Positions 1 through 8,683 of a stretch of DNA of 38,253 bases are shown piece by piece. Under the pieces are notes generated by a model. It worked only from the letters and a program-made list of their open reading frames with translations, was not told the origin of the DNA and searched no databases. The first letter of the stretch is position 1. Every line of letters begins with the position of its first letter. The stretch covers positions 66,283 through 104,535 of the forward strand of contig JALFKQ010000014.1 in NCBI GenBank assembly GCA_022774645.1, read 5' to 3'. Source of the stretch: Mycoplasmatota bacterium. Its GTDB lineage: Bacteria; Bacillota_I; Bacilli_A; RF39; UBA660. A program made the position numbers and the translations under genes.

Positions 1-207
1 GAAGATGCAATAGCATCAGGAGCAGAATGTATGTTTATTGAAAAATATCCAGACATTGTAACAGTTTATACAATCGGAAATAATATTTCAAAAGAACTTT
101 GTGGCGGACCTCATGTTAAAAATACAAATGAATTAGGTCACTTTAAAATAGTAAAAGAAGAAGCATCAAGTTCAGGAGTAAGAAGAATAAAAGCAATACT
201 AGAATAG
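1..207 (+). CDS. alaS: alanyl-tRNA synthetase, C-terminal end (partial)
   Basis: The frame is open from base 1 to the TAG at 205-207 and gives the last 68 residues of a protein that starts outside the window. The segment carries the AlaS SAD (second additional domain) signature KELCGGPHV, with the Cys-x3-His zinc/editing residues, then GHFKIVKEE and SSGVRRIKA. AlaS charges tRNA-Ala, and the SAD/editing domain clears mischarged tRNA. Only about 30 residues follow the CxxxH motif, so the C-terminal DHHA1/C-Ala domain of about 200 residues found in most bacterial AlaS is absent. Comparable short AlaS forms are known from reduced lineages. A free-standing AlaX-type editing protein is an alternative because the N-terminus is not visible. 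The next gene starts 10 bases downstream and is probably co-transcribed. Confidence 0.85.
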   Translation, partial: EDAIASGAECMFIEKYPDIVTVYTIGNNISKELCGGPHVKNTNELGHFKIVKEEASSSGVRRIKAILE

Positions 208-217
208 AGGAGTAAAA

Positions 218-1558
218 ATGGAAGTTACATATAATACAAAATTAGAAAATTTATTACAAGTCAATGCTAGTGAACCTAGAATTGTAATACCGGAAGAAAA
301 ACCACAATATACTCTTGAAACAAGAATAAAAGTGCTAGAAGAAGAAATCTATGCTTTAGAAAGTGAGTTTATGGAAGCAACTTTAGAGTTTATGACAACT
401 ACAAACGAATATGATGTAAGAGTTATAACTGGAATATCAAGTACTATGTATATTCCTTCTGAGTTTGGACAGAATAGTTTTGTTTATAGAATAATCACTG
501 GTGAAAAAGGAAGGGAAAATCACGATCAAATAGATTTAAGCACATTGTTTGATGTAGCATCCATTACAAAATTATTTACATTAATACTTTTATTAAAATT
601 AGATGATTTAGGTTATCTTTCTCTCAATGAAAAAATATGCGATATAAATCCAGATTTCCAAGGATTAGAAGATTTTACATTAAATGATTTAATGAGACTT
701 CACGGTAAATATTGGACTGATGGAAATGTAGCAAAAGCAACATCAAAAGAGGAAGCAGAAAGAATACTGAAAACAATACATTTAACTGATAATACAAGAA
801 AAGAAAATACATATAATGATTTTGGAGCAATTATAATAGCAGATACAATAGCAAAAAGAATGTCTCAAGTTCATAATAGAAAATTAACTTATGAAGATGT
901 TTTAAAAATGTATCTTTTAGAACCACTTGGAATGAATCATACTTGTTATAATCCAACAACAGATAATGTTTCAGGAAACGGAATAGGAACAAATATTGTT
1001 CATGATCCAAAAGCAAGAGCCTTAGGTGGAATGTGTGGACATGCTGGATTGTTTACAAATTCAACTGATTTAATGCGTTTAGCAAGAGATATATTTGCAG
1101 CAATGGACGAAAAAGGAAAAGTATTAAATAAGAAAATAGTTAAGAAATTAGGAGAAGAAACATTTCCATATGGAGAACATCCTGAAAAAGGAAACTTAGG
1201 AGTTTATGTTAAAACGAAAGATCCATCTAAAGATTCTTATGTTTCTAGACTATCTTCAACTGGAAGTTTTGCACATCAAGGATGGACTGGATCACTTGTA
1301 CTATTTGATCCAAATTATAGAATACATCAAAGCATACTCGTAAATTCTATTTATGCATCTGATAAAAAAGAGCAAATAAAAAACGATAAACCAGTATTTT
1401 ATTTAAAAGCATTAAAACACTATAAGGAAAGAGTAACAAATATTGGACTTAAAATGAGATATGTAAAAAATGAACTTGATTTATGCAAAAATGTATATGA
1501 AGAAGAAAATAATCAATTAAGAAAAGCATTTAAAATATTAAGAAAATTGCCTTATTAA
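218..1558 (+). CDS. class-C beta-lactamase-like serine hydrolase
   Basis: This 446-residue protein is preceded by AGAGGAG at a proper distance from the ATG. It has the three serine-hydrolase motifs of the beta-lactamase/PBP-like (AmpC/EstB) fold: S115-I-T-K118 (nucleophile and base), Y199-N-D in the YxN position, and H353-Q-G in place of KTG. Segments such as ARALGG and GHAGLFT (about 267-280) are typical of the esterase/PBP4*-like branch. There is no signal peptide. About 100 charged residues precede the catalytic domain and a charged, probably helical tail follows, so a cytoplasmic esterase or peptidase is more likely than an antibiotic-degrading lactamase. The substrate is unknown. A decayed copy lies directly downstream, so this looks like the surviving member of a tandem duplication. 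Confidence 0.8.
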   Translation: MEVTYNTKLENLLQVNASEPRIVIPEEKPQYTLETRIKVLEEEIYALESEFMEATLEFMTTTNEYDVRVITGISSTMYIPSEFGQNSFVYRIITGEKGRENHDQIDLSTLFDVASITKLFTLILLLKLDDLGYLSLNEKICDINPDFQGLEDFTLNDLMRLHGKYWTDGNVAKATSKEEAERILKTIHLTDNTRKENTYNDFGAIIIADTIAKRMSQVHNRKLTYEDVLKMYLLEPLGMNHTCYNPTTDNVSGNGIGTNIVHDPKARALGGMCGHAGLFTNSTDLMRLARDIFAAMDEKGKVLNKKIVKKLGEETFPYGEHPEKGNLGVYVKTKDPSKDSYVSRLSSTGSFAHQGWTGSLVLFDPNYRIHQSILVNSIYASDKKEQIKNDKPVFYLKALKHYKERVTNIGLKMRYVKNELDLCKNVYEEENNQLRKAFKILRKLPY

Positions 1559-1626
1559 TGACTTTTTAAATAAAATGTTTTAAAATATTAATAGAAGATA
1601 GAATTATATTGTTGTGAGAAATAAAA

Positions 1627-2174
1627 ATGGAGAAAGTAGTACTAGGAAACTTAAAAGAAGAATTACAAAAAGATAATCTTAATTTATCAGAAAGAATGCT
1701 TAAAGATAGTTTAGAAGATAAAATGTTATTTTTAGAAACAGAACTTGATGGTTTAGAAAAAAATGATTTATCATACTTTAAGATTCTTAAAAACAAAAAA
1801 ACGAATATGGAACAAATGTTATAACAGGAGTATCATAAAAGAAAATTAACTTATGAAAATGTTTTAAAAATGTATCTTTTAGAACCACTTGGAATGAATC
1901 ATACTTGTTATAATCCAACAACAGATAATGTTTCACGAAACGGAATAGGAACAAATATAATAGAATACATTAATCTGTATTAGTTAATGCAGTCTATCCA
2001 ATAGATTCAAAAGATGAAATAAAAAATTATAAACCAGTATTTTATATGAAATCATTAAGAGAATACCGAGAAAGATTAACAATGTTAGGATTAAAGATGA
2101 GATTTATAAAAAATGAATACGATATTTGTAAAAGAATATTAAATGAACCAGAAGAAAAACCATTAACAAGATAA
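1627..2174 (+). pseudogene. decayed mosaic copy of the upstream serine hydrolase
   Basis: Three blocks match successive parts of the intact hydrolase at 218-1558. Block 1 (1627-1838) starts with its own ATG and resembles the N-terminus; a frameshift near 1795-1800 separates it from NEYGTNVITGVS, which matches NEYDVRVITGIS, and then a stop. Block 2 (1840-1958) is nearly identical in DNA to 878-996, with two mismatches in 119 bases. Block 3 (about 1978-2174) corresponds to the C-terminal tail (KPVFYMKSL, LGLKMRFIKNEYD) but is clearly diverged. The catalytic SxxK and HxG regions are missing, so no active enzyme is possible. The very different identity of adjacent blocks suggests an old paralogue patched by recent gene conversion or local duplication. 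Confidence 0.8.
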
Positions 2175-2245
2175 AAAATATTACTATATCATTGAAAAAA
2201 TATATGTAAATATGATAATATTAATATGTAAGGTAGGAGATAAAA

Positions 2246-2725
2246 ATGAATAAAAGAATTCTAATATTACCATTATTATTAATTATGTTATTTACATTTA
2301 CAGCATGTAAAAAAGAAGAAGATAAAAAGAAACCAATAAGTGGAGATTCATTCAAATTAGTTGCTGAAGGCGATAAGTATATTACTAAAGATGTAACCAA
2401 AAATTTTAAAAGTGATTCTGGTATAACAGAAGCAATAGTTGCAGCTGTAGAAAATCAATATCAAGTAGAATTTTATACATTAAAAGATAGTGAAACAGCT
2501 CAAAAAATGTATGATAGAAATAAAAAAAGATTTGAAAACATTAAAAGTAGTTTAGATAAAGCAGAATTAAAAGAAAGCAATAACAATTCAGAATATAAAA
2601 TTTCTACAAACGGAAGATATATGTTATTAAATAAAATAGATAATACACTTATATATGCTAATGTAGAAGATAAATATAAAGAGAGTGTAACAACACTTAT
2701 AAAACAACTAGGATATTCAAATTAA
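2246..2725 (+). CDS. small secreted lipoprotein, function unknown
   Basis: This 159-residue protein starts at an ATG preceded by GGTAGGAG. The N-terminus is a lipoprotein signal peptide: MNKR, a hydrophobic run, then the lipobox-like FTAC with Cys21 as the likely lipidated residue, followed by a Lys/Glu-rich linker (KKEEDKKK). The remainder is a soluble, mixed alpha/beta-looking domain of about 125 residues without a motif I recognise. It should be anchored to the outer face of the membrane by Lgt/Lsp processing. It is a single-gene unit: the decayed hydrolase lies upstream and a strong hairpin terminator follows directly. A substrate-binding or cell-envelope role is possible but not supported by any visible motif. 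Confidence 0.75.
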   Translation: MNKRILILPLLLIMLFTFTACKKEEDKKKPISGDSFKLVAEGDKYITKDVTKNFKSDSGITEAIVAAVENQYQVEFYTLKDSETAQKMYDRNKKRFENIKSSLDKAELKESNNNSEYKISTNGRYMLLNKIDNTLIYANVEDKYKESVTTLIKQLGYSN

Positions 2726-2750
2726 GCTATACATTCAGTATAGCTTTTAA
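2724..2750 (+). terminator. intrinsic terminator after the lipoprotein gene
   Basis: A perfect 9-bp stem AAGCTATAC/GTATAGCTT with a 5-nt loop (2724-2746) runs into a T tract. It overlaps the lipoprotein stop codon. Confidence 0.8.
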
Positions 2751-2780
2751 TTTACATTAATAATATAATAATGATATAAT
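2751..2780 (+). promoter_or_regulatory. probable sigma-A promoter for the rlmN operon
   Basis: TTTACA (2751-2756) lies 18 bases before TATAAT (2775-2780). The -10 is preceded by TGA, giving an extended -10. It sits between the upstream terminator and the rlmN ribosome binding site. Confidence 0.65.
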
Positions 2781-2796
2781 TTAGAAGGTGATTAAA

Positions 2797-3819
2797 TTGA
2801 ATATATATGCATATACATTAAAAGAACTTGAAGAATATTTAGTTAACAATGGATTTAAAAAATATAATGCAACTCAAATAATAGAATGGATATATGAACA
2901 TAAAGTATATGATTTTAATAAAATGACAAACTTAAGTAAAAAACTTATAGAATTTTGTAATGAAAATTTATATTTTGAAGATTTATCTATATTAAAAGTG
3001 GAAACTAGTAAACTTGCTAATAAATATTTATTAGGCCTTAAAGATAATAATAAAATAGAATGTGTTCTTATGAATCATGATTATGGTTACTCATTATGTG
3101 TATCAAGTCAAGTTGGCTGCAATATGGGCTGTTCTTTTTGCGAAAGTGGAAGACTTAAAAAAGTAAGAGATTTAAGTTTAGAAGAGTTGGTAGGTCAAGT
3201 TATAGCTGTAAGTAGATATGAAGGTGTAAGAATAGATTCAATAGTTGTCATGGGAATAGGTGAACCATTTGATAACTTTGAAAATATTAAAAGATTTATA
3301 TCATTAGTTACAAATAATAAAATGCTAAATATAGGTCAAAGGCATCTTACAGTGTCAACATGTGGTCTAGTACCTAAAATATATGAATTTGCTGATCTTG
3401 AAACAGGTGTAAACTTAGCAATTAGTTTACATGCTCCAAATAATGAAATAAGAGATAAGATCATGAAAATAAATCATGCTTATAAAATAGAAAAAGTAAT
3501 GAAAGCACTTGATTATTACATAGCTAAAACAAATAGAAGAGTTACAATAGAATATATAATGTTAGCTGGTATAAATGATACGGATGAATGTGCATATGAA
3601 CTTGCAAATCTTATAAAAGGTAAACTAATGTATGTTAATTTAATACCTTATAATGAAACATCTAATTTTACAATGAAAAGAAGTAATGACTTTAAAATTA
3701 AAAGCTTTTATGATATACTTAAATCAAATAATATAAATGTAACAATAAGGAAAGAAATGGGTGGAAACCTAAGTGCTGCCTGTGGACAACTTAGAGCAAA
3801 CGAAGAAGGTGAAAAATGA
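2797..3819 (+). CDS. rlmN: RlmN, radical-SAM 23S rRNA/tRNA adenine-C2 methyltransferase
   Basis: RlmN methylates C2 of A2503 in 23S rRNA and A37 of some tRNAs. The protein (341 residues) has the radical-SAM cluster motif CNMGCSFC (Cys-x3-Cys-x2-Cys), the RlmN-typical ESGRLKK and MGIGEPF segments, and the C-terminal AACGQL whose Cys is the family's catalytic thiol. I chose the TTG at 2797 because AAGGTGA sits 5 bases upstream. A GTG at 2788 is in frame but overlaps that ribosome binding site. It is the first gene of a five-gene operon, and its stop overlaps the next start by 4 bases (ATGA). Cfr-type resistance enzymes are relatives, but the operon context with prpC/prkC fits housekeeping RlmN. 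Confidence 0.93.
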   Translation: MNIYAYTLKELEEYLVNNGFKKYNATQIIEWIYEHKVYDFNKMTNLSKKLIEFCNENLYFEDLSILKVETSKLANKYLLGLKDNNKIECVLMNHDYGYSLCVSSQVGCNMGCSFCESGRLKKVRDLSLEELVGQVIAVSRYEGVRIDSIVVMGIGEPFDNFENIKRFISLVTNNKMLNIGQRHLTVSTCGLVPKIYEFADLETGVNLAISLHAPNNEIRDKIMKINHAYKIEKVMKALDYYIAKTNRRVTIEYIMLAGINDTDECAYELANLIKGKLMYVNLIPYNETSNFTMKRSNDFKIKSFYDILKSNNINVTIRKEMGGNLSAACGQLRANEEGEK

Positions 3820-4553
3820 AAACTTGTTATCAAACAGATCCAGGAAAAGTAAGAAGTCATAATGAAGATTCAGTTACAATAGTTAAAAACCTTAAAGGTG
3901 AATACTTACTTGTAGTAGCAGATGGCATGGGAGGACATAAAGCAGGTGAGATTGCTAGTTCTCTTGTGGTTACTGAACTAGGTAAAAGATTTAGCGAATT
4001 ATCAAGTATTGGTACAAAAGAAGAAGCTGTTATATGGTTAAAAGAGATAATAGATGAAATAAATGTAAAAATACTTAAATATGCAGAGGAACATATTGAT
4101 GCTAGTGGTCTTGGAACTACTTGTGTATGTTCAATATTAACAGATGATTTCTTATTATTTGGTAATGTTGGTGATTCAAGTGGTTTTGTAGAGAAAAAAG
4201 GCAAACTTTATAAAGTTACAAAAGATCATACATTAGTTAATATATTATTAGAAAATGGAGAACTTACAGAAGAAGAAGCAAAAAATCATCCACAAAAAAA
4301 TGTTCTAATGAAAGCACTAGGTGCAGCAGAAATTATAGATATGGATATCTTTGATGTAGAAAGAACAGTAGATGGAATATTATTATGTAGTGATGGACTT
4401 ACTAATATGTTAACAGTAGAGCAAATAGAAAAAGTATTAAATGATAATGAATTAGAAATAGAGGAAAAAGTGGATAAATTAATAATGAAGGCAAATACAC
4501 GTGGGGGAAATGATAATATTACAATAGCTTATATGAGAATGAGTGGTGAATAG
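3816..4553 (+). CDS. prpC: PP2C-type Ser/Thr protein phosphatase (PrpC/Stp)
   Basis: This 245-residue PP2C phosphatase removes phosphate from substrates of the kinase encoded next to it. Metal-binding motifs are present in order: RSHNED (13-18), ADGMGGHKAGE (35-45), GDSS (119-122), SDGLTN (192-197) and GGNDN (230-234) with the last Asp ligand. The usual GDSR reads GDSS here, which is a mild deviation away from the metal ligands. There is no membrane segment, so the protein is cytosolic. It overlaps rlmN by 4 bases and is followed almost without gap by the PASTA kinase, the standard Firmicutes arrangement. Together the pair sets the phosphorylation state of cell-wall and division proteins. Confidence 0.93.
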   Translation: MKTCYQTDPGKVRSHNEDSVTIVKNLKGEYLLVVADGMGGHKAGEIASSLVVTELGKRFSELSSIGTKEEAVIWLKEIIDEINVKILKYAEEHIDASGLGTTCVCSILTDDFLLFGNVGDSSGFVEKKGKLYKVTKDHTLVNILLENGELTEEEAKNHPQKNVLMKALGAAEIIDMDIFDVERTVDGILLCSDGLTNMLTVEQIEKVLNDNELEIEEKVDKLIMKANTRGGNDNITIAYMRMSGE

Positions 4554-4554
4554 T

Positions 4555-6303
4555 GTGATAGTAAAAGGTACTAAGATAAATGACAGATATCAAATAATTA
4601 AAACACTTGGTGAAGGTGGAATGGCTAATGTATATTTAGCACACGATACTTATTTAGATAGAAATGTTGCAGTAAAAGTACTAAGAGGGGACTTAGCTAA
4701 TGATGAAAAATTCGTAAGAAGATTTCAAAGAGAAGCATTATCAGCTACAAGTCTTTCACATCCAAATATAGTAGAAATATATGATGTTGGTGAAGATGAT
4801 GGCCAATATTATATAGTAATGGAATATGTAGATGGCAAAACATTAAAGCAAGTATTAAAACAAAGAGGACATTTATCAGTAACAGAAGTAATTGATATTA
4901 TGTTACAAGTTACAGATGGTATGGCTCACGCACATGATGCTTATATTATACATAGAGATATAAAACCTCAAAATATAATGATTTTATCAAATGGAATGAT
5001 TAAAATAACTGACTTTGGAGTAGCAATAGCATTAAATTCTACACAATTAACTCAAACAAATTCAGTTATGGGAACAGTTCATTACATACCACCAGAACAA
5101 GCAAATGGCAAAGGTTCTACAATTAGAAGTGATATTTATTCAATGGGAATAATGATGTATGAACTATTAACCGGATTTCTTCCATACAAAGGAGACAATG
5201 CAGTAGAAATAGCTCTTAAGCATTTGAGAGAGCCACTTCCAAGTGTAAGAAAATTTGATTCTTCAATTCCACAATCTATAGAAAATGTAATAATAAAAGC
5301 AACAGCTAAAAATCCTAAAAATAGATATAAAGATGCAAGGGAGATGCACGATGATTTAAAAACAGCATTAGATGCTAGTAGAATTGATGAAAAAAGGTAT
5401 GTTTATCCATATCCAGAAAATGATTTAGAAGAAACAAAAACTCTAGATAAAGAATTAGAATCAATTAAAACAGAAGATAAAAAAGTAAGAGAAAAGAAAG
5501 AAAAAGTAAAAGAAGAAGAATTTGTAGAAGAGAATAAAAAACAAAATAAAACATTAATAATAATATTAAGTATATTCACAGGCCTTGTATTATTATTAAC
5601 AGTAGGCCTTGTAATTTTACTTAATGATGATAATAAAGAAGCAATTATACCAGATGTAGCTAATAGAACAATCCAAGTAGCAACTAAAATGTTAAATGAT
5701 GCTGGATTTGGAGTAGCAAGCGAATATAAATATATAGCTAGTGATGTAGTAAAAGAGGGAGATGTTGTTAAAACAAGTCCTGAAATTGGTAGTAATAATA
5801 AATTACCAAAAGATGTAATTTTATATATTTCTAGTGGTGAAGCAGCATATATAATGGAAGATTTTATTGGTCAAAATTATTTAGTTGCACAGGGAAAAAT
5901 AGAAGCACAATGCGAATGTAATGTTGAAATAGTAACACAAGCAGTTGATGAAAGTAAAAAACAAAAAGAAGATGAAGTTTTAAAAACAGAACCATCAGCT
6001 GGTGAGAAGAGTAAACTAGGAAGTCCAATTAAAATTTATATTCCAAAAATAGAATATAAATATCCAAACTTTACAAGTGGTTATACTCTTGCTAAAATAG
6101 AGGAGTTTGCAACAAAACATGAATTAAAACTTGAAATTAAATATCAAGAAACAACATCAGTTCCAGATGGAACAATATTAAAACAAAGTAGAGCAGCTTC
6201 TTCACTTGTTACACCAGGAGCAACACTTGTAATTACAGTGGCAAGAGCTCCAGAAGTTGAAGAACCAACTACTGAGCCAACAGATGACAATACAGGGGAG
6301 TAA
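4555..6303 (+). CDS. prkC: PASTA-domain Ser/Thr protein kinase (PrkC/StkP type)
   Basis: This membrane-spanning kinase senses peptidoglycan or lipid II through outer PASTA domains and phosphorylates cytosolic targets. With the GTG at 4555 it has 582 residues: glycine loop GEGGMANVY (19-27), Lys41, catalytic HRDIKPQN (133-140), DFG (153-155) and the activation segment ending IPPEQ. A Lys/Glu-rich juxtamembrane linker (about 290-332), one transmembrane helix (about 334-356) and three PASTA repeats follow, then an acidic Thr/Glu-rich tail. The GTG at 4555 lies just after the prpC stop with GGTGA upstream; in-frame GTGs at 4543 and 4546 are alternatives. rsgA follows immediately, as in other Firmicutes. 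Confidence 0.93.
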   Translation: MIVKGTKINDRYQIIKTLGEGGMANVYLAHDTYLDRNVAVKVLRGDLANDEKFVRRFQREALSATSLSHPNIVEIYDVGEDDGQYYIVMEYVDGKTLKQVLKQRGHLSVTEVIDIMLQVTDGMAHAHDAYIIHRDIKPQNIMILSNGMIKITDFGVAIALNSTQLTQTNSVMGTVHYIPPEQANGKGSTIRSDIYSMGIMMYELLTGFLPYKGDNAVEIALKHLREPLPSVRKFDSSIPQSIENVIIKATAKNPKNRYKDAREMHDDLKTALDASRIDEKRYVYPYPENDLEETKTLDKELESIKTEDKKVREKKEKVKEEEFVEENKKQNKTLIIILSIFTGLVLLLTVGLVILLNDDNKEAIIPDVANRTIQVATKMLNDAGFGVASEYKYIASDVVKEGDVVKTSPEIGSNNKLPKDVILYISSGEAAYIMEDFIGQNYLVAQGKIEAQCECNVEIVTQAVDESKKQKEDEVLKTEPSAGEKSKLGSPIKIYIPKIEYKYPNFTSGYTLAKIEEFATKHELKLEIKYQETTSVPDGTILKQSRAASSLVTPGATLVITVARAPEVEEPTTEPTDDNTGE

Positions 6304-6304
6304 T

Positions 6305-7135
6305 ATGAAAGGTAAAATAATATGTATTAATAAATATATACATAGAGTATTATTAGAAAATAATACAATAATAGATACAAGAACTAGGGGAAAGCTTAGA
6401 AATATGAAAGTAAATCCAGTAGTTGGAGATAATGTTATAGTAGATATTAATACAAAAACAATAGAAAAAGTTGAGACTAGAAAAAATTATTTAGAAAGAC
6501 CACTTATTGCTAACATAGATAAACTTTTAATAGTAATGAGCACTTCTATCCCAGCTTTTTCTAGTTATCTAATCGATAAGTTCTTACTTATTGCATATAA
6601 AAATCAAATTGAGCCAATAATAGTTATTACAAAGACAGATATGATAACAATGAAAGAAAAAAGTGAAGTTAAAAAATATATAAATTATTATAGAAAATTA
6701 GGAATAAAAGTATATATTAATTCAAGTGTATCAAAGATAAAGAAAGAATTCGCATCATCAGTAGTTGCACTTTGTGGACAAACAGGTGCTGGTAAAAGTA
6801 CATTATTAAATAAAGTTGATGCATCACTTTCATTAAAGACAGGTGAAGTATCAGAATCACTTGGAAGAGGAAAACATACTACAAGACTTGTTGAATTATT
6901 AGAAGTAAATGATGGATTAATTGCTGATACACCAGGATTTAGTTCATTAGAATTAAATATTCCTAAAAAAGAAATAAAAAAATATTATTATGACTTTAAT
7001 AAACCTTGTAAATATAGAAGTTGTCTTCATATAAAAGAAGAAGGATGCTCAATTATTGAAGCAGTAAATAAAGGTAAAATACCAGAATGGAGATATCAAA
7101 ACTATTTAAAATTTATGGAGGAAGTTAAAGAATGA
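6305..7135 (+). CDS. rsgA: RsgA, ribosome small-subunit maturation GTPase
   Basis: RsgA is a circularly permuted GTPase that checks late 30S assembly and releases assembly factors. The 276-residue protein has an N-terminal OB-fold (1-60), G4 TKTD (109-112) placed before G1 GQTGAGKST (158-166), then G3 DTPG (208-211), the hallmark permuted order. The C-terminal zinc knuckle uses Cys235, Cys240, His242 and Cys248. The frame stays open upstream to 6257, but the ATG at 6305, preceded by GGGGAG and 1 base after the prkC stop, gives the normal family N-terminus MKGKII. Its stop overlaps the rpe start by 4 bases. The prkC-rsgA-rpe order is conserved in Firmicutes and supports the identification. Confidence 0.93.
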   Translation: MKGKIICINKYIHRVLLENNTIIDTRTRGKLRNMKVNPVVGDNVIVDINTKTIEKVETRKNYLERPLIANIDKLLIVMSTSIPAFSSYLIDKFLLIAYKNQIEPIIVITKTDMITMKEKSEVKKYINYYRKLGIKVYINSSVSKIKKEFASSVVALCGQTGAGKSTLLNKVDASLSLKTGEVSESLGRGKHTTRLVELLEVNDGLIADTPGFSSLELNIPKKEIKKYYYDFNKPCKYRSCLHIKEEGCSIIEAVNKGKIPEWRYQNYLKFMEEVKE

Positions 7136-7767
7136 AAGTAAATGTATCAATATTATCTAGTACAATAAAACCACAAGATATAGTAAAAGAATTAGATAAA
7201 ACTAATGCAGACTATATACATATTGATATAATGGATGGTAAATTTGTAGATAATAAAACTTGGACTATAAGTGAAATAACAAAAATAACAAAGAATTCAA
7301 CTTTACCATTAGATGTTCATTTAATGGTAAATAATCCTTCAAAATATATAGAGGATTATGCAATGCTTAATACAAATGATATTATATTTCATTATGAAGC
7401 AGTTAAAGATGTTAATAGTATGATAGATGAAATTAAAAATTATGGACTTAAAGTCGGTATTGCAATAAACCCAGATACAGATGTAGAAAAAATATTTCCT
7501 TATCTTGATAAGATAGATTTAGTTCTCGTGATGAGTGTTTATCCTGGAAAAAGTGGTCAATCTTTTATAGAAAAATCACTTGATAAGATAAGAAAACTAA
7601 AACAAGAAATACAAGAAAAAAACTTAAAAACATTAATATCAGTAGATGGTGGTATTAATGATGAAACAGGAAAGTTATGTAAAGAAGCAGGTGTAGATAT
7701 TTTAGTATCAGCTTCATATATACATAAAGATATAAAGAATAATATAGACATATTAAAAAATATTTAG
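7132..7767 (+). CDS. rpe: ribulose-phosphate 3-epimerase
   Basis: Rpe interconverts ribulose 5-phosphate and xylulose 5-phosphate in the pentose phosphate pathway. The 211-residue TIM-barrel protein shows the metal-binding and catalytic signatures YIHIDIMDG (28-36), DVHLMV (61-66), FHYEA (86-90), the phosphate-loop segment VYPGKSGQ and SVDGGI near the C-terminal end. Its length is normal for the family. The start overlaps the rsgA stop by 4 bases, implying translational coupling, and a strong terminator overlapping the stop codon ends the operon. Ser-Ile-Leu-Ser at 6-9 replaces the common Pro-Ser-Ile-Leu arrangement, a small deviation. Confidence 0.92.
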   Translation: MKVNVSILSSTIKPQDIVKELDKTNADYIHIDIMDGKFVDNKTWTISEITKITKNSTLPLDVHLMVNNPSKYIEDYAMLNTNDIIFHYEAVKDVNSMIDEIKNYGLKVGIAINPDTDVEKIFPYLDKIDLVLVMSVYPGKSGQSFIEKSLDKIRKLKQEIQEKNLKTLISVDGGINDETGKLCKEAGVDILVSASYIHKDIKNNIDILKNI

Positions 7768-7789
7768 ACACTAGAAATAGTGTCTTTTA
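7766..7789 (+). terminator. terminator of the rlmN-rpe operon
   Basis: An 8-bp stem AGACACTA/TAGTGTCT with a GAAA tetraloop is followed by a T tract. It overlaps the rpe stop codon. Confidence 0.85.
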
Positions 7790-7790
7790 A

Positions 7791-7819
7791 TTGTTAAAAG
7801 TTCTATTTAATAGTATAAT
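7791..7819 (+). promoter_or_regulatory. promoter in front of the DUF285 pseudogene
   Basis: TTGTTA (7791-7796), a 17-base spacer and TATAAT (7814-7819). The expected transcription start near 7826 is only a few bases before the ATG at 7833, so the mRNA would have almost no leader. Confidence 0.6.
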
Positions 7820-7832
7820 ATCCATAGATAAT

Positions 7833-8586
7833 ATGAAAAATAAATTAATAACAAATATAATTGTATTAATGTTAACTATTACTTCAATACTTGGAATAAT
7901 AGGTTTTTCGTATGCTTATTTTAATACTGGTGTTAGTGGTGAAGGAAAGTATATTACTCTAGATACTGCAGGATTAAAATTAAGATATACTGATGATGTT
8001 ACTATGTCACTTAATAATGCAATTCCAGGAGATAAGATTGAAAAAACATTTACTGTTGAAATATAGGTACTAAAACTGTAAGCTATAATATCGTATGGAA
8101 AGATTTAATAAATACTAAAATATGTACCTATATTAATGATAAGTCAATGGTATCATATTATAATATAATATTTTTTCCAATAGCAATGCCACATCAATAG
8201 ATTTAAGCAGTTTTAATACCAAAAATATAATAAATATAGCTAATATGTTTGCAAATTCAAAAGTACAAAATTTAGATTTAAGTAAATTTAATACAAAAAA
8301 TGTAACAACAATGTCTGGTATGTTTAAATATACTTCAGTAGAAAAATTAGATTTAGATACATTTGATACAAGAAGTGTTGAAAATATGAGTAGTATGTTT
8401 TATGAAAATAAAAGTAGTACTTTAGATCTTAGTAGTTTTATACTAAAAGAAGATGTAGATTTAACTTCAATGTTCGGAATTGCAAAAGCTAGGATAGGTT
8501 ATGCTAAAGATGAAAAAAGCATTAATAAATTTAATGATAATACCATTACAAGTATTTCAAGTACCTTAAAATTTGTAGTTAAATAA
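7833..8586 (+). pseudogene. frameshifted BspA-like (DUF285 repeat) surface protein
   Basis: The remains of one surface-protein gene lie in three frames. From ATG 7833 there is a signal-type hydrophobic segment ending GFSYAYFNTG, like TasA/camelysin-style secreted proteins, and then a domain that ends at an early TAG (8064-8066). The reading continues one frame over from 8063 as IGTKTVSYNIVWKDL up to a stop at 8198. In the third frame, 8164-8586 encodes four repeats of about 25 residues of the type LDLSKFNTKNVTTMSGMF. This is the DUF285/BspA pattern known from secreted leucine-rich adhesins of gut bacteria. Two frame breaks and the short length (such proteins are usually several hundred residues) indicate decay with internal deletion. 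Sequencing error could explain one break but hardly both. Confidence 0.75.
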
Positions 8587-8590
8587 TTAT

Positions 8591-8620
8591 AAAAGAAAAG
8601 TATAACTTTTCTTTTTTTAT
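8591..8620 (+). terminator. terminator after the DUF285 pseudogene
   Basis: The stem AGAAAAGT/ACTTTTCT with a 3-base loop (8594-8612) is followed by seven T residues. Confidence 0.75.
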
Positions 8621-8683
8621 AAAAAATCATAAAAAAGAAGTGTTTTGCAATTTTATTTCGAATAATAATAGTAGGGGGATAAG

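Noticed and set aside
6257-6304. N-terminal extension of rsgA inside prkC
   Set aside because: ATG 6305 has a good ribosome binding site and gives the normal family N-terminus; the upstream frame is chance overlap.
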